Shown: piece after piece, positions 12,467 through 24,243 of the stretch
How positions within the stretch are numbered: the stretch's first letter is position 1
Layout: every line of letters begins with the position of its first letter
NCBI RefSeq assembly: GCF_014189535.1
Contig: NZ_CP050308.1
Span: forward strand, 1,897,501-1,961,500
Direction of reading: 5' to 3'
Origin: Rhizobium lusitanum
GTDB lineage: Bacteria; Pseudomonadota; Alphaproteobacteria; Rhizobiales; Rhizobiaceae
DNA: 64,000 nucleotides
Notes under the pieces: model-generated
Database searches by the model: none
The model's input: the letters and a program-made list of their open reading frames with translations, nothing else
Told to the model about the DNA's origin: nothing
Program-made: the position numbers and the translations under genes

Positions 12467-13051
12467 TCAGGCTTTCAGCGTCAGGACATGCGCCAATAGA
12501 TCGCTTTGGCCTGCGGCATTCGATGCCGCGATCTCTTTCACGCGCATGCGATTGATCATCGTCGGATTACCGTCGGCAAGATAGGACTGCTTGAAGGTGA
12601 AAGCCGAAGCACTCGGCCCTTCATCGTGAAGCCGTTCCAGCCGCTGGACACCATCTTTCCATTCAGGGATGACGTCAGCGTCAATCCACCACAGGACCAG
12701 TGCCGGCCAGCTTTGCTTCACGTTCCAGTGCCGCGCATGTTTCAGGGCATCGGCATGGACGCCGCTATAGGAAAAAGCCATCAGGGATTCGATATCGGTC
12801 CAGAGCGAAAGCGAGGATGGTGCCGTCGCAAAGCCACTTCCATCAATAAAGCGTGGGAAGACCTGCTTGCCCCAGCATGCCGGGCCTGGCATTCCGTCAT
12901 AGCCGGAGCGTCCGATGAAACCATGGGCACGAGCGGCGGCCTCGAAATTAGCCTCTTCCCGCAGACGAAACCCTTCGACCGCAGGGCTCTCGTAGGCCGC
13001 AACATGCAGCCCAAAATTATACATTGCGAGATGTTTGCCGCCATGCGGCAT
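12467..13051 (-). CDS. DUF3291 domain-containing protein
   Basis: A 194-residue soluble protein covered by the DUF3291 pattern: the central WTDIESLMAFSYSGVHADALKHA block and the WWIDADVIPEWKDG block. Members resemble dimeric alpha/beta barrel monooxygenases of the antibiotic-biosynthesis type, but no reaction is known. The ATG used here overlaps the stop codon of the DUF1178 gene (TGATG); an in-frame ATG at 13024, giving MYNFGLHVAAY, is an equally possible start. The gene is the last of a close minus-strand run with the nitrilase-like and DUF1178 genes. Confidence 0.8.
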   Translation of the reverse strand: MPHGGKHLAMYNFGLHVAAYESPAVEGFRLREEANFEAAARAHGFIGRSGYDGMPGPACWGKQVFPRFIDGSGFATAPSSLSLWTDIESLMAFSYSGVHADALKHARHWNVKQSWPALVLWWIDADVIPEWKDGVQRLERLHDEGPSASAFTFKQSYLADGNPTMINRMRVKEIAASNAAGQSDLLAHVLTLKA

Positions 13052-13479
13052 CAGTTGATATCATCCGGCAGAACCGGAATGGCGGCGATCTCGATGCCTT
13101 CCTCGACCAGCGCCTGTGCTTCGTCCGGTGTCGCCTTGCCGATGATCCCGCGGGCGTCAGCCTCGCCATAATGGATCTTGCGGGCCTCTTCCGGGAATTT
13201 CGCGCCGACATCCTCGGCATTCGCCTTGATGGTGTCGACCGCCTCCTTGAGCTTGATCATCGCCTCCTTGCGGGCAGCGTCCATGGCAAGCGTCTGCAAT
13301 TCGTCCTTCTTGCGCGCGGTGGAAACCGACGGCGCCATCAGGAGTTTGGAGATCGCACCCGAATTGCAGACGGGGCAGGTCAGGAAACCGCTTGCGACCT
13401 GACGGTCGAAATCGGCGCTTTCCGAAAACCAGCCCTCGAACTCATGGGCGTTGTCACAGCTGAGCGAATAACGGATCAA
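13051..13479 (-). CDS. DUF1178 family protein
   Basis: A 142-residue protein. The N-terminus MIRYSLSCDNAHEFEGWF and the CPVC pair at about residues 35-38 suggest a small zinc-ribbon fold; C8 may be a third ligand. The second half is helical, with EAVDTIKANAEDVGAKFPEEARKIHYGE, the conserved DUF1178 tail. It overlaps the upstream nitrilase-like gene by four bases, and the downstream DUF3291 gene starts within its stop codon, so the three are likely cotranslated. Function unknown. Confidence 0.88.
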   Translation of the reverse strand: MIRYSLSCDNAHEFEGWFSESADFDRQVASGFLTCPVCNSGAISKLLMAPSVSTARKKDELQTLAMDAARKEAMIKLKEAVDTIKANAEDVGAKFPEEARKIHYGEADARGIIGKATPDEAQALVEEGIEIAAIPVLPDDIN

Positions 13480-14336
13480 GCAGCGACGCCTCCAGCCGCC
13501 GGCGTCGCGATCTTCTCCAGCGAGAATTCACGCGCATTCTTGAGATTGGGGATCTTGTCATGGGCGGATTTGACCGCCGCGACATCGATCTCGGCGACGA
13601 GGACCGCCTCGCCGGTGCCGCCTGCCGACGCCAGTACCTTGCCCCAGGGGTCGATGATCATCGAATGACCGAAAGTCTCGCGGCCATCCTCGTGAACGCC
13701 GGCCTGGGCGGCGGCGATGACGAACATGCCGTTTTCGATCGCCCGCGCCCGGAGCAGAATTTCCCAATGCGCCTCGCCGGTCTGCCGGGTAAAGGCGGCC
13801 GGCACCGTCATCACCTCGGCACCGGCAACGGCCTGGGCACGGAAGAGCTGCGGAAAGCGCACGTCATAGCAGATGGAGAACCCAAGCTCAGCGAAAGGCA
13901 GCGACACGATGCGCGCCTCCGAGCCGGGCCGATAGACCGCGCTCTCGCGCCAGCTCTCACCATTATCGAGATCGACGTCGAACATGTGGATCTTGTCGTA
14001 GCGGCTGATGAGCTTGCCATCCGGCCCGAAGAGAAAGCCGCGATTGGCAATCTTGCCATCGTCGAGCGGGATCGCCGTCGAGCCGACATGCACATGGATA
14101 CCGAGTTCCTTGGCGAGGTCCGACGCCGTCTTGACGATGATGTCATTGGCCTCGTCGCGCAGTATCGCGCGCAGGCCCGGCCGGTCCTTCTGCACCGCGC
14201 CGGTCATTTCCGGCGTCTGCACATAAACGGCACCCTGCGCGGCGGCCTCGCGGACCAGCCGCGCCATGTCGGCGGCGTTCTTCACCGGATCGACACCGGA
14301 ACACATCTGAATGGCAGCGGCTTTAAAGGTCATCAT
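13476..14336 (-). CDS. Carbon-nitrogen hydrolase family protein (nitrilase superfamily)
   Basis: A 286-residue member of the nitrilase superfamily with the complete Glu-Lys-Cys catalytic triad: E43 in TPEMTG, K115 in RYDKIHMFD and C156 in GFSICYDVRFP. The pattern around the triad is close to the Nit1/Nit2 branch, which deaminates glutathione or omega-amides of keto acids; that assignment is an inference. The gene lies 21 bp after the glutaredoxin gene and overlaps the DUF1178 gene by four bases, so a thiol or glutathione repair role would fit its neighbourhood. Confidence 0.92.
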   Translation of the reverse strand: MMTFKAAAIQMCSGVDPVKNAADMARLVREAAAQGAVYVQTPEMTGAVQKDRPGLRAILRDEANDIIVKTASDLAKELGIHVHVGSTAIPLDDGKIANRGFLFGPDGKLISRYDKIHMFDVDLDNGESWRESAVYRPGSEARIVSLPFAELGFSICYDVRFPQLFRAQAVAGAEVMTVPAAFTRQTGEAHWEILLRARAIENGMFVIAAAQAGVHEDGRETFGHSMIIDPWGKVLASAGGTGEAVLVAEIDVAAVKSAHDKIPNLKNAREFSLEKIATPAAGGVAA

Positions 14337-14357
14337 TGTCTCCGAGTGTGGTCCAGC

Positions 14358-14615
14358 TCAGGCGGCGAGCAGCGGATCGAGCTTGCCGGCCCGATCGAGC
14401 GCATGAATATCATCGCATCCGCCGACATGCTCGCCATTGATGAAGATCTGCGGGAAGGTCGAGTGGCCCTTGGCCTTCTCGATCATCTCCTGGCGCAACT
14501 CGGGCGAATAGGTGGCGTTGTGTTCGACATAGCCGACGCCCTTGGACTCGAGCAGGGATTTTGCCCGGGCGCAATAGCCGCAGAACTCACGCGTATAGAT
14601 GACAACGGATGCCAT
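14358..14615 (-). CDS. grxC: Glutaredoxin 3
   Basis: An 85-residue monothermal-sized thioredoxin fold protein with dithiol active site C12-G-Y-C15, the cis-proline region STFPQIFI and the glutathione-binding GGCDDIHAL segment. It uses glutathione to reduce protein disulfides and ribonucleotide reductase in the cytosol. CGYC in place of the enterobacterial CPYC is common in alphaproteobacteria. It lies 31 bp after comF on the same strand and leads the nitrilase-like, DUF1178 and DUF3291 run. Confidence 0.95.
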   Translation of the reverse strand: MASVVIYTREFCGYCARAKSLLESKGVGYVEHNATYSPELRQEMIEKAKGHSTFPQIFINGEHVGGCDDIHALDRAGKLDPLLAA

Positions 14616-14646
14616 GATCCACTCCGGGAAAATTACAGGTTACCTG

Positions 14647-15423
14647 TCATATAAGCTCGCCTACAGCCCTTGCAAAGGTCAAAACCGTCACATCCGAGGC
14701 GCCAGCTTTTTTCAGCACCCGTGTTGCAGCGGCCACCGTCGCACCGGTCGTATAGACATCGTCGATCAGCACGACGCGACGGTCGAGAATATCGACCGTA
14801 CGGGCCTCCGGAATGGCGAAGGCACCACGTACATTATCCAGCCGCGCCTTCGCGCCGAGACCGACCTGCTGGCTCGTCCGTTTCGTGCGCAATAGCGTTG
14901 CCGCCAGCAGCGGTTTGCCGGAGAGCCGGGCAAGATGCCGGGCCAGTTCCGCTGCCTGATTGTATTTGCGCGAGAACAGCCGCGCCCGATGCAGTGGCAC
15001 GGGAATGATCGCATCACAGGCGGCCACCATGCCGTCGCTGGCGCGCAGCATCCAGCCCGCCATCATCGGCGCCAGATCGGTGCGGTCGCGATATTTAAGT
15101 CCGAGCACGAGATCGCGGACGACGCCGTCGTGAATGGCAGCGGAGCGCAGCCGGTCGAAGACGGGCGGATCGGCGATCGCTTCAGCGCTTAGGATCCCCG
15201 AGCCGAGATCGTGGGTAAACGGGCTGCCCAGCACTTCGCAATAGGGTCGCTCGATGAAGCGGACGCCGGACCAGCAGGTCGGGCAAAGGCTGCGATGCGC
15301 GCCCGTCGAGGCGCCGCAGCCGGGACAGGCGGGCGGATAGACGAGATCGGCAAGCATCTGCCACGGCTTCACCAAGCCGGCCCGCAATCTCGACAGCGTG
15401 ATTTCGTCCCCGATGATGCCCAT
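14647..15423 (-). CDS. comF: ComF family protein (phosphoribosyltransferase-like)
   Basis: A 258-residue protein with two parts: an N-terminal double CxxC zinc module (cysteines at about 33, 36, 47 and 50, CPGC and CPTC) and a phosphoribosyltransferase domain with the PRPP-binding signature VLIDDVYTTGAT at 218-229. ComF proteins assist uptake of single-stranded DNA in competent bacteria; in rhizobia the role is not established. I used the ATG at 15423; a GTG three codons upstream at 15432 is possible. It is divergent from the methyltransferase gene at 15537. Confidence 0.9.
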   Translation of the reverse strand: MGIIGDEITLSRLRAGLVKPWQMLADLVYPPACPGCGASTGAHRSLCPTCWSGVRFIERPYCEVLGSPFTHDLGSGILSAEAIADPPVFDRLRSAAIHDGVVRDLVLGLKYRDRTDLAPMMAGWMLRASDGMVAACDAIIPVPLHRARLFSRKYNQAAELARHLARLSGKPLLAATLLRTKRTSQQVGLGAKARLDNVRGAFAIPEARTVDILDRRVVLIDDVYTTGATVAAATRVLKKAGASDVTVLTFARAVGELI

Positions 15424-15536
15424 ACGCCCCACAATGCCTATATGATTGAGACTAGCTTTTTCCCGCAGGCTTTGCGAAGGGAAAACATGCGTGGCCGCAA
15501 GGCCGCGCCGATGAGATCAGATTGCAGGAAACCGCC

Positions 15537-16421
15537 ATGGACATCGTGTTCGACCAATCGCTGCTCGCCGCCCGCAGGCACCGGGCGCTGAAACAGGGAG
15601 ACACGAAAGCCGCTTTCCTCCTGGACATCGCCGCGCGCGAATTGGCAGAGCGGCTCTCCGTCATCGAGCGGCATTTCGACGAGGCGATCGAGCTGCATGG
15701 CGCGACCGGTATTGCGGCGCGCGAGGCGCTTGCGACCGGCAAGATCGGCCATATCAGGCGCATCGAAGGCGAGGCCGGCTTTGCCGCTCCCGGCGAGGAG
15801 CTGATCAAGGCGCCGCTGGAGGAATTGCCGCTGGCAGCCGAATCCGTCAATCTCGTGCTGTCGCCGCTCAGCCTGCATGTCACCAACGACACGCCCGGCG
15901 TCTTCATCCAGGTGCGCCGCGCGCTGAAGGCTGATGGCCTGTTTCTGGCCGCAATCCCTGGCCTGGGCACGCTGCAGGAACTACGCGACGTGCTGCTTGC
16001 TACCGAGATCGAGCTTACCGGCGGCGCCAGCCCGCGTGTCATCCCCTTTGCGGAAGTTCGCGATGTTGGCGGACTGCTGCAACGCGCCGGCTTCACCCTG
16101 CCGGTGATCGATGCCGAGAGCTATACGGTGCGCTACGACAATCTCTTTGCGCTGATGCGCGACCTGCGCGCCATGGGCATGACCAACCCGCTCGCCGACC
16201 GTAGCCGCAAGCCGCTGACGCGCGCCTTCTTCCTGCGCGCGGCCGAGCTCTACGCAGAACGCTATTCCGATCCCGACGGAAGAATAAGAGCGACCTTCAC
16301 GATCATCTACGCCTCTGGCTGGACGCCGCATGAAAGCCAGCAGAAGCCGTTACAGCCGGGCTCGGCCAAGGCTCGGCTCGCCGATGCCCTGAAGGTCGAG
16401 GAACACAAGCTCAAGCAATAG
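15537..16421 (+). CDS. SAM-dependent methyltransferase (BioC / NDUFAF5-like)
   Basis: A 294-residue class I methyltransferase-like protein. The N-terminus MDIVFDQSLLAARRHRALK and the late LSPLSLHVTNDTPGVF strand resemble the BioC/NDUFAF5 branch; the glycine-rich SAM loop is poorly conserved, as is usual in that branch, so catalytic activity is not certain. NDUFAF5 hydroxylates a complex I subunit, and bacterial relatives next to comF are widespread in alphaproteobacteria. The ATG at 15537 has AGGAA seven bases upstream; a TTG 15 bases earlier overlaps that site. Confidence 0.82.
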   Translation: MDIVFDQSLLAARRHRALKQGDTKAAFLLDIAARELAERLSVIERHFDEAIELHGATGIAAREALATGKIGHIRRIEGEAGFAAPGEELIKAPLEELPLAAESVNLVLSPLSLHVTNDTPGVFIQVRRALKADGLFLAAIPGLGTLQELRDVLLATEIELTGGASPRVIPFAEVRDVGGLLQRAGFTLPVIDAESYTVRYDNLFALMRDLRAMGMTNPLADRSRKPLTRAFFLRAAELYAERYSDPDGRIRATFTIIYASGWTPHESQQKPLQPGSAKARLADALKVEEHKLKQ

Positions 16422-16463
16422 ATGGATCGGCGGAGCTGGATCTGGCCGCCCGGACACGCGACG

Positions 16464-16646
16464 TCAGTTCGTCGGCGTTGCCGGACCGCTAAGCGTGGTG
16501 GAGACGGTGTTGAATATGTTTGTCAGGCTGCCGGCAAAAGCGCCGTAGCCGCTGATGATCGCCACTGACATAAGGGCGGCGATCAAGCCATATTCGATGA
16601 CCGTAGCACCGGTCTTGTCATTAAAAAAACGCCGAACGGAACGCAT
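16464..16646 (-). CDS. Flp family type IVb pilin
   Basis: A 60-residue prepilin. It has a short basic leader, processing site G13/A14 in KTGATVIEYGLIAAL, the glutamate five residues after the cleavage site (E18), and a hydrophobic stalk to about residue 45. Flp pilins build tight-adherence pili through the Tad/Cpa apparatus, but no cpa or tad gene is near, so this is an orphan pilin using machinery elsewhere. The ATG at 16646 lies ten bases after AGGAG; a TTG at 16655 sits too close to it. Confidence 0.92.
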   Translation of the reverse strand: MRSVRRFFNDKTGATVIEYGLIAALMSVAIISGYGAFAGSLTNIFNTVSTTLSGPATPTN

Positions 16647-16724
16647 ACGCTTCAAGCTCCTAGCTTTTGAAAACGAGCGAATCCGGCGCGTTCATGCACC
16701 CGATAGGCTTAACCTCTATAGCAA

Positions 16725-17039
16725 TCAGCAGCCGCCATCGGCACCATAGCCTTGGACGATGCAGACTGAACCGGGTTCCTGTTGCAGGACGCTGCGGCGG
16801 ATAGTGTAACGCTTGCCGTCTTCCGTTCGCTGAATGGAGCCGGTCGTCATGGTGTCGAGCTCAGGCGCGCTGGCAAGCACGTTCGACTTGGATTTGTCGG
16901 ACAGCATTGGCGTCAGGATAAGCGAAAGCGCGACCGCCGCCGTTCCAAACAGCAAAGCGATATTCAACGCGCCCGTCTTGCGCGACGTGGAATAGGACTG
17001 TTCTTTTTCCTGAACAGCTTTCCAGAAATCGTCGTCCAT
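16725..17039 (-). CDS. Small single-pass membrane protein, unknown
   Basis: A 104-residue protein with a charged cytoplasmic N-terminus (MDDDFWKAVQEKEQSYS), one membrane segment at about 25-43 (LNIALLFGTAAVALSLIL) and a periplasmic tail rich in polar residues with two cysteines near the end (SVCIVQ and GGC). AAGG precedes the ATG. It sits just upstream of the Flp pilin on the same strand, 79 bp away, so the two may be cotranscribed. No family recognised; a rhizobial conserved hypothetical is likely. Confidence 0.75.
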   Translation of the reverse strand: MDDDFWKAVQEKEQSYSTSRKTGALNIALLFGTAAVALSLILTPMLSDKSKSNVLASAPELDTMTTGSIQRTEDGKRYTIRRSVLQQEPGSVCIVQGYGADGGC

Positions 17040-17425
17040 GATGTCAAGCCTTCTTTAACGCAAACAACAACTGCTTGATCGCGACCATTGAATGCCAGAA
17101 GGTCATAAACGATCCCTTAATATCCACAGGTGAATTAATGAGATGTAAAATTTCACGATAACACCGATTCTGGCTAAAAGACTGATATTAATACCTAATT
17201 TTTGTTAACCATGCTTGTCGTGTGTCATTGCGAGGCGCGTTAAAGGTGCGCGCGGCAGGTCCAAAAGAGAGCCGGCGCAGCATCAGACGTCAACTCTCCT
17301 CAGAAGCAACACGCATAAGAGTAAACAAAATCAAAATACACCGATAAATTGACGTTGATTTTTGCTCGTCATGATGCAACGTATAACGAGAATATTGTTA
17401 TCATAAGTTGTAGAGGAGCTAACAT
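17040..17425. other. AT-rich intergenic region between two small membrane-protein genes
   Basis: These 386 bp carry the divergent promoters of the genes at 16725 and 17426 and are clearly richer in A and T than the flanks. No supported coding sequence is visible. TTAACCAT at 17205-17212 matches a CtrA half-site. A GTAGAGGAGC ribosome site closes the region before 17426. Confidence 0.6.
17205..17212 (+). promoter_or_regulatory. Possible CtrA half-site
   Basis: The octamer TTAACCAT matches the half-site reported for the cell-cycle regulator CtrA in alphaproteobacteria. An isolated octamer is weak evidence; it lies between divergent small membrane-protein genes near a pilin gene, a class that CtrA controls in Caulobacter. 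Confidence 0.3.
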
Positions 17426-17752
17426 ATGGTGGGGTTATTTAAAGTTGTCGGCGGCCTCGTTATAGCCCTTGCGATCGTGATGGCCGTCTGGATGCTCGCT
17501 ATTGGAGGCATCGGTGGCTTTGCCGCAGGGCTGGTCGCGGCCCTATTATACGCATTTTGCGGTGCTGTGATTTTTGCCTTTGGAGTGATGCTCGAACATC
17601 TGAAGGCAATCCACCGGAATTCAATCAGACAGTCGGAAATGCTGACGGAGTTGCTCCGGGGAGGCCCAAATGCACATCTGTCTGGCAGAGATCCGGCAGC
17701 AAACAATCTCGATCAGCTCTCGAAATCAAACTTCCGCTTCAAGGAAATCTGA
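17426..17752 (+). CDS. Small membrane protein with two transmembrane segments, unknown
   Basis: A 108-residue protein with two hydrophobic segments (about 4-28 and 32-56, Gly/Ala rich) and a polar C-terminal half of about 50 residues (RNSIRQSEMLTELLRGG and on). AGGAG lies nine bases before the ATG. The start is close to the AT-rich block. The product ends 3 bp before the convergent mutT stop. I recognise no family. Confidence 0.72.
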   Translation: MVGLFKVVGGLVIALAIVMAVWMLAIGGIGGFAAGLVAALLYAFCGAVIFAFGVMLEHLKAIHRNSIRQSEMLTELLRGGPNAHLSGRDPAANNLDQLSKSNFRFKEI

Positions 17753-17754
17753 AC

Positions 17755-18168
17755 CTACAGCAGATCCTGCAAGAACGGGATCAGCGGCTCGTCGGCCGGC
17801 GGCATCGGATAGTCGCGCAGGGCCAGCGGCCGCACCCATTTGATCGCCTGGCCTTCGCGGCCATACGGAATGCCCTCGTAGCGCCGGCATATGTAAAGCG
17901 GCATCAGCAGGTGGAAGGTCTCGTAGGTGTGGCTGGCGAAGGTCAGCGGCGCGAGGCAGGCAATCTTCGTCTGGATGCCGAGCTCTTCCTCAAGCTCGCG
18001 CACCAGCGTCTCCTCCGGCGTTTCGCCGGGCTCGACCTTGCCGCCGGGAAACTCCCAGAGGCCGGCCAGCGATTTTCCTTCCGGCCGTTGCGCCAGAAGA
18101 ATACGGCCATCGGTGTCGATCAGCGCGCAGGCGGCGACGAGAATGATCTTGCGGCCTGCGTCGCTCAT
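17755..18168 (-). CDS. mutT: MutT/Nudix hydrolase (8-oxo-dGTP diphosphatase)
   Basis: A 137-residue Nudix protein. The Nudix box G-x5-E-x7-REUxEExGU is complete at residues 43-65 (from GKVEPGE to REL and EELGI), so the metal-binding glutamates are present. The size, the LLAQRPEGKSLAGLWEFPGG segment and the tail match MutT enzymes that remove 8-oxo-dGTP. GGGGGAGGC precedes the ATG at 18168; a longer frame to 18303 has no conserved sequence. The ATG overlaps the stop of the upstream GNAT gene, and the argJ-GNAT-mutT order suggests an operon. Confidence 0.93.
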   Translation of the reverse strand: MSDAGRKIILVAACALIDTDGRILLAQRPEGKSLAGLWEFPGGKVEPGETPEETLVRELEEELGIQTKIACLAPLTFASHTYETFHLLMPLYICRRYEGIPYGREGQAIKWVRPLALRDYPMPPADEPLIPFLQDLL

Positions 18169-18974
18169 GCCTCCCCCGGGGAACGCCAGTAGCAATAACG
18201 ATAGGCCTCGCGGAAACCGAAGCGGGCATAAAGCGCCAGCGCCGGGTCGTTTGAAGCACCGACCTGAAGCCAGGCGGTCCGGGCGCTGCGCATGCGCGCC
18301 CAACGGAGCGCCGATGTCAGGATCTCGACACCCAATCCCTTGCGCCGATGTTCGGCCGAAACCGAAACCGACATGATGCCGGCGAGATCATTGTCCTGCA
18401 CACAAAGCGTCGTCGCCACCGGCCCGGCGTCGTCATTCTCGATGACAAAAAGGCCCGACGGCGGCTTGATGCCGCTCACCACTTCCGCCAGAGCGGGCTT
18501 GAGCGCGGGATCGGCGCGATCGACCAGCAGGCTGGCGTCGACATAGCGGCCGACATCGTGGCTCGGCAGATGGTCCAGCGCATCCGGCAATTCGAGATCG
18601 ACGAGATCTGCGATCATGACGATGGTCTCTTCGAACCGCGTCCAGCCCTCGCGCTGCAACAGCTCGATCAGCATCGGCGAGGCCAGTGGCGTTTCGCGCA
18701 CCACCATCAGCCGGCCATAGGCTTCGAACTTGCGCTGCGCCTTCGTCAGACGGATCTCCAGATCGCGATGGTCGGAGGGATCGAGCGGCACGACGCAATT
18801 CAGCCGCTTCGACGGATGGCCCGCCGTCAGCCGCACCTGCCAGCTACCGTCATACTGCACGGACGAAGCCGGCCAGGCCCGGAAACCAACAGCTTCCAGC
18901 CTGCGCACCAAAGGCAGTTTGTTCATCGAGGACAGCGCGTGCATCAGTTCAATATCAGCTCCGGTAGTCGCCAT
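18165..18974 (-). CDS. GNAT family N-acetyltransferase
   Basis: A protein of about 269 residues whose C-terminal third is a GNAT domain: the acetyl-CoA-binding loop [13 protein letters not shown] and the final strand pattern [17 protein letters not shown] are visible. The N-terminal region is less conserved and may set substrate choice, which is unknown. The start at 18974 is inside the argJ 3' end (20-base overlap); an ATG at 18944 ([10 protein letters not shown]), 11 bases past the argJ stop, is a realistic alternative. The end overlaps mutT by four bases. Confidence 0.85.
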   Translation of the reverse strand: MATTGADIELMHALSSMNKLPLVRRLEAVGFRAWPASSVQYDGSWQVRLTAGHPSKRLNCVVPLDPSDHRDLEIRLTKAQRKFEAYGRLMVVRETPLASPMLIELLQREGWTRFEETIVMIADLVDLELPDALDHLPSHDVGRYVDASLLVDRADPALKPALAEVVSGIKPPSGLFVIENDDAGPVATTLCVQDNDLAGIMSVSVSAEHRRKGLGVEILTSALRWARMRSARTAWLQVGASNDPALALYARFGFREAYRYCYWRSPGEA

Positions 18975-20196
18975 TGATGGCAACATATTCCTTGGTGAGG
19001 TCGCAGGTCCAGACCGTTGCACGGCCATTGCCGAGCCCGAGGTCGACTTTCACGGGAATATCCTGCCGCTTCATCACGTTGGAAGCGGCTTCCTCGGAAT
19101 AGGTAGCGTCGCGCTCGCCATCGACGGCAACGCGGATATCGCCGAACCAGATGGCGAGCTTGTCGCGGTCGGCCACTTCGCCGGCCTTGCCGACAGCCAT
19201 GACGATACGACCCCAATTGGCGTCCTCGCCGGCGGCGGCCGTCTTGACCAGTGGCGAATTGGCGATCGAGAGCGCGATGCGCTTGGCGCTAGCATCACTC
19301 TCGGCGCCAGTGACCGTGATCTCCAGCATCTTGGTGGCACCTTCGCCATCACGGACGACCTGGATGGCAAGGTCCTTGAGGAGCTCGTTCAGAGCCGCGC
19401 GGAAGCCAGCAAGCTTCGGATCGTCGGCGCGCTCGATACGCGCCTGACCATCGGCGGCGGCAGCACCCGTGGCAAACAGCATCAACGTGTCGGACGTCGA
19501 CGTGTCGCTGTCGATCGTCATCGAATTGAAGCTCGGGCCGACGCCGTCGGAGAGCAGCGCCTGCAAAGCGGAAGCGGAAATGTCTGCGTCGGTGACGACG
19601 AAGGACAGCATCGTCGCCATGTCGGGCGCGATCATGCCGGCGCCCTTGGCGATGCCGTTGATGGTGACCTTGACGCTATCGATCTCGGCGCTGCGGGTGG
19701 CGACCTTCGGATAGGTATCCGTGGTCATGATCGCCTTGGCAGCCTCGAACCAGAAGTCGCCGGTAGCGTCCTTCGCCATGGTGTCGAGTACGCCGGCGAA
19801 CTTGGTCGCATCGAGCGGCTCACCGATGACACCGGTCGAGGCGAGGTAAACTTCGTTCTCACCGCAACCGACGGCGGCAGCAGCCGACTTGGCGGTGAGC
19901 TCGGTCGCCTGGCGACCCTTGAGGCCGGTAAAGGCATTGGCATTGCCGGAATTGACGACGACGGCGCGAGCGCTGCCATGGGCCAGGTTCGAACGGCAGA
20001 AATCGACCGGGGCCGACGGGCACTTCGAACGGGTGAAAACACCCGCGACGGCGGCCGGCTTGTCGAAGACCATGAGCAGGACGTCAGTCCGGTTCTTGTA
20101 CTTGATACCGGCGGACGCCGTGATCATGCGCACGCCGCGCAAAGCCGGCATGGCAGTAAAGGATTTGGGAGCAAGCGGAGAGACGGAACCGGACAT
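18955..20196 (-). CDS. argJ: Bifunctional glutamate N-acetyltransferase / amino-acid acetyltransferase ArgJ
   Basis: Moves the acetyl group from N-acetylornithine to glutamate and so recycles it in arginine synthesis. The 413-residue precursor is self-cleaved before a threonine: T195 in PDMATMLSF is that nucleophile. The [10 protein letters not shown] and ANWGRI segments are characteristic. CAGGTGG precedes the ATG. It is followed by the GNAT gene and mutT and preceded by ppiC on the same strand, with a GC hairpin between. Confidence 0.97.
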   Translation of the reverse strand: MSGSVSPLAPKSFTAMPALRGVRMITASAGIKYKNRTDVLLMVFDKPAAVAGVFTRSKCPSAPVDFCRSNLAHGSARAVVVNSGNANAFTGLKGRQATELTAKSAAAAVGCGENEVYLASTGVIGEPLDATKFAGVLDTMAKDATGDFWFEAAKAIMTTDTYPKVATRSAEIDSVKVTINGIAKGAGMIAPDMATMLSFVVTDADISASALQALLSDGVGPSFNSMTIDSDTSTSDTLMLFATGAAAADGQARIERADDPKLAGFRAALNELLKDLAIQVVRDGEGATKMLEITVTGAESDASAKRIALSIANSPLVKTAAAGEDANWGRIVMAVGKAGEVADRDKLAIWFGDIRVAVDGERDATYSEEAASNVMKRQDIPVKVDLGLGNGRATVWTCDLTKEYVAINGDYRS

Positions 20197-20215
20197 GAGG
20201 CCACCTGATAATGAA

Positions 20216-20236
20216 GGGCCCGGAAAAACCGGGCCC
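20216..20236 (-). terminator. GC hairpin between ppiC and argJ
   Basis: Perfect eight-base stem GGGCCCGG / CCGGGCCC with a five-base A (T on the minus strand) loop. There is no T run after it on the minus strand, so it may be a partial terminator, an attenuator or an RNA-processing site between two genes read in the same direction. Confidence 0.5.
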
Positions 20237-20258
20237 AGATAGTTGTGACTGCGACGAC

Positions 20259-21161
20259 TTACTGCTGCGGCTGAGCGTCAGGAGCAATGGCGTCGTCCGC
20301 CGGTGCTGCATCCTGCTGCTTCTGCGCATCTTCATAGGCCTTGCTCAGTGCCGGGTCGCTGATCGCGACCTTGGTGTCCTGCTTGGCCTTGTTCAGAAGC
20401 TCAAGATACTTGTCGCGCATGACGAGCTGACGAACCTGATCCTTAACCTGGTCGAACGGCGGTGGCGGAGCAACGCGCTTGTCTTCGACCTTGATGACGT
20501 GCCAGCCGAAATCGCTCTTGACCGGGGTCTTGGTGTAGGTGCCGACCGGCAGCGCGAAGGCTGCATCTTCGAATTCCTTGACCATGCGGCCATGGGCGAA
20601 ATAGCCGAGATCGCCGCCGTCAGCCTTGTTCGGGTCGGTGGACTTTTCCTTGGCGAGCGTGGCGAAATCCTTGCCGGCGTCGAGTTCCTTGATGATCGCC
20701 TTGGCTTCGTCCTCGGTCTTCACCAGGATGTGGCGAGCATGAACTTCTTCCTGCTTCGGCAGGGCTGCGACTTCCTTGTCGTAGCGCGCCTTGACTTCAT
20801 CGTCGGTGATGGCGTCGGCGACATGGGCCTTGAAATAGGCATTGTGCAGCTCGCGGTCACGCAGATAGGCCATATGCGACTGGAAAGCCGGCGTCTGATC
20901 GAGCTTTTCGGCAGCAGCGTCCTTGGCGAGCAGCTTCACGTCGATCGAAGCCGAAAGTGCTGCGACCTTCTTCTGATCGTCCGGCAACTGACCGAGCTGT
21001 GGGTCGAGGTTGGCGATCGCGAGATCGAGTTCGGACTGATGGATTTCGACATCGCCGACCTTGGCGACGACCGGATCCTTCGCATCATCGGCAAAAACCG
21101 GCGCATGCAACGTAACGAATGTTGCGAAAGCAACCGCAGCAAGTTTATTATAGTTCAGCAT
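20259..21161 (-). CDS. Periplasmic peptidylprolyl isomerase, PpiC/parvulin type
   Basis: A 300-residue exported foldase. The N-terminus at the ATG 21161 is a signal peptide ([18 protein letters not shown], cleavage near VFA-DD). A SurA-like N-terminal helical region precedes the rotamase domain (about 137-235, [14 protein letters not shown] to [11 protein letters not shown]). The tail is rich in Gln, Ala and Asp. It would assist folding of exported proteins delivered by SecA, whose gene is divergent from it. AAAGG precedes the ATG; a frame reaching 21257 lacks a signal peptide. Confidence 0.92.
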   Translation of the reverse strand: MLNYNKLAAVAFATFVTLHAPVFADDAKDPVVAKVGDVEIHQSELDLAIANLDPQLGQLPDDQKKVAALSASIDVKLLAKDAAAEKLDQTPAFQSHMAYLRDRELHNAYFKAHVADAITDDEVKARYDKEVAALPKQEEVHARHILVKTEDEAKAIIKELDAGKDFATLAKEKSTDPNKADGGDLGYFAHGRMVKEFEDAAFALPVGTYTKTPVKSDFGWHVIKVEDKRVAPPPPFDQVKDQVRQLVMRDKYLELLNKAKQDTKVAISDPALSKAYEDAQKQQDAAPADDAIAPDAQPQQ

Positions 21162-21263
21162 AAAATAACCTTTCGGTGGTCTCGACCGGCTCGAAGCTGT
21201 GAATCCGGCAGGAAAAAAGCCTTCAGCAGGAGAATGTGGCCTTTCTGTATCGGCCAATTCCCG

Positions 21264-21292
21264 TTGACATCAATCGACCCCCCTCTTATCTG
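21264..21292 (+). promoter_or_regulatory. Candidate sigma-70 promoter of secA
   Basis: TTGACA at 21264-21269, a 17-base spacer and TATCTG at 21287-21292. The start would be near 21300, about 110 bases before the secA ATG. A consensus -35 and correct spacing make this the best promoter in the divergent ppiC/secA region. Confidence 0.55.
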
Positions 21293-21407
21293 TCACGCAA
21301 CCTCGCGTCCAGAACAGTTTCCGGGCGTTTTGTGCTGAACTCCCGTTTTTTTCGGAGATGGATGAAGCAGAAAACGACAGGATGAAATCTCAGAAAGGAC
21401 CATTCAG

Positions 21408-24128
<2,721 letters not shown>

Positions 24129-24155
24129 GGCTTCAAAATCTCTCAGCAACAATCA

Positions 24156-24183
24156 AAATGCCGCCTTCAGGGCGGCATTTTTT
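24156..24183 (+). terminator. secA rho-independent terminator
   Basis: Stem AAATGCCGCC / GGCGGCATTT with a five-base loop TTCAG followed by T residues, 28 bases after the secA stop. A second copy with identical stem arms occurs at 25570-25595. Confidence 0.9.
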
Positions 24184-24243
24184 ATGCGCGATGCAGATTG
24201 GCATTCCTCGCCCGAAACTCCCGAGCGACATGCAGCGGGATCG

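Noticed and set aside
18730..20208. 492-residue frame antisense to argJ and the GNAT gene
   Set aside because: Opposite strand of conserved genes; His/Asp/Arg-rich junk composition.
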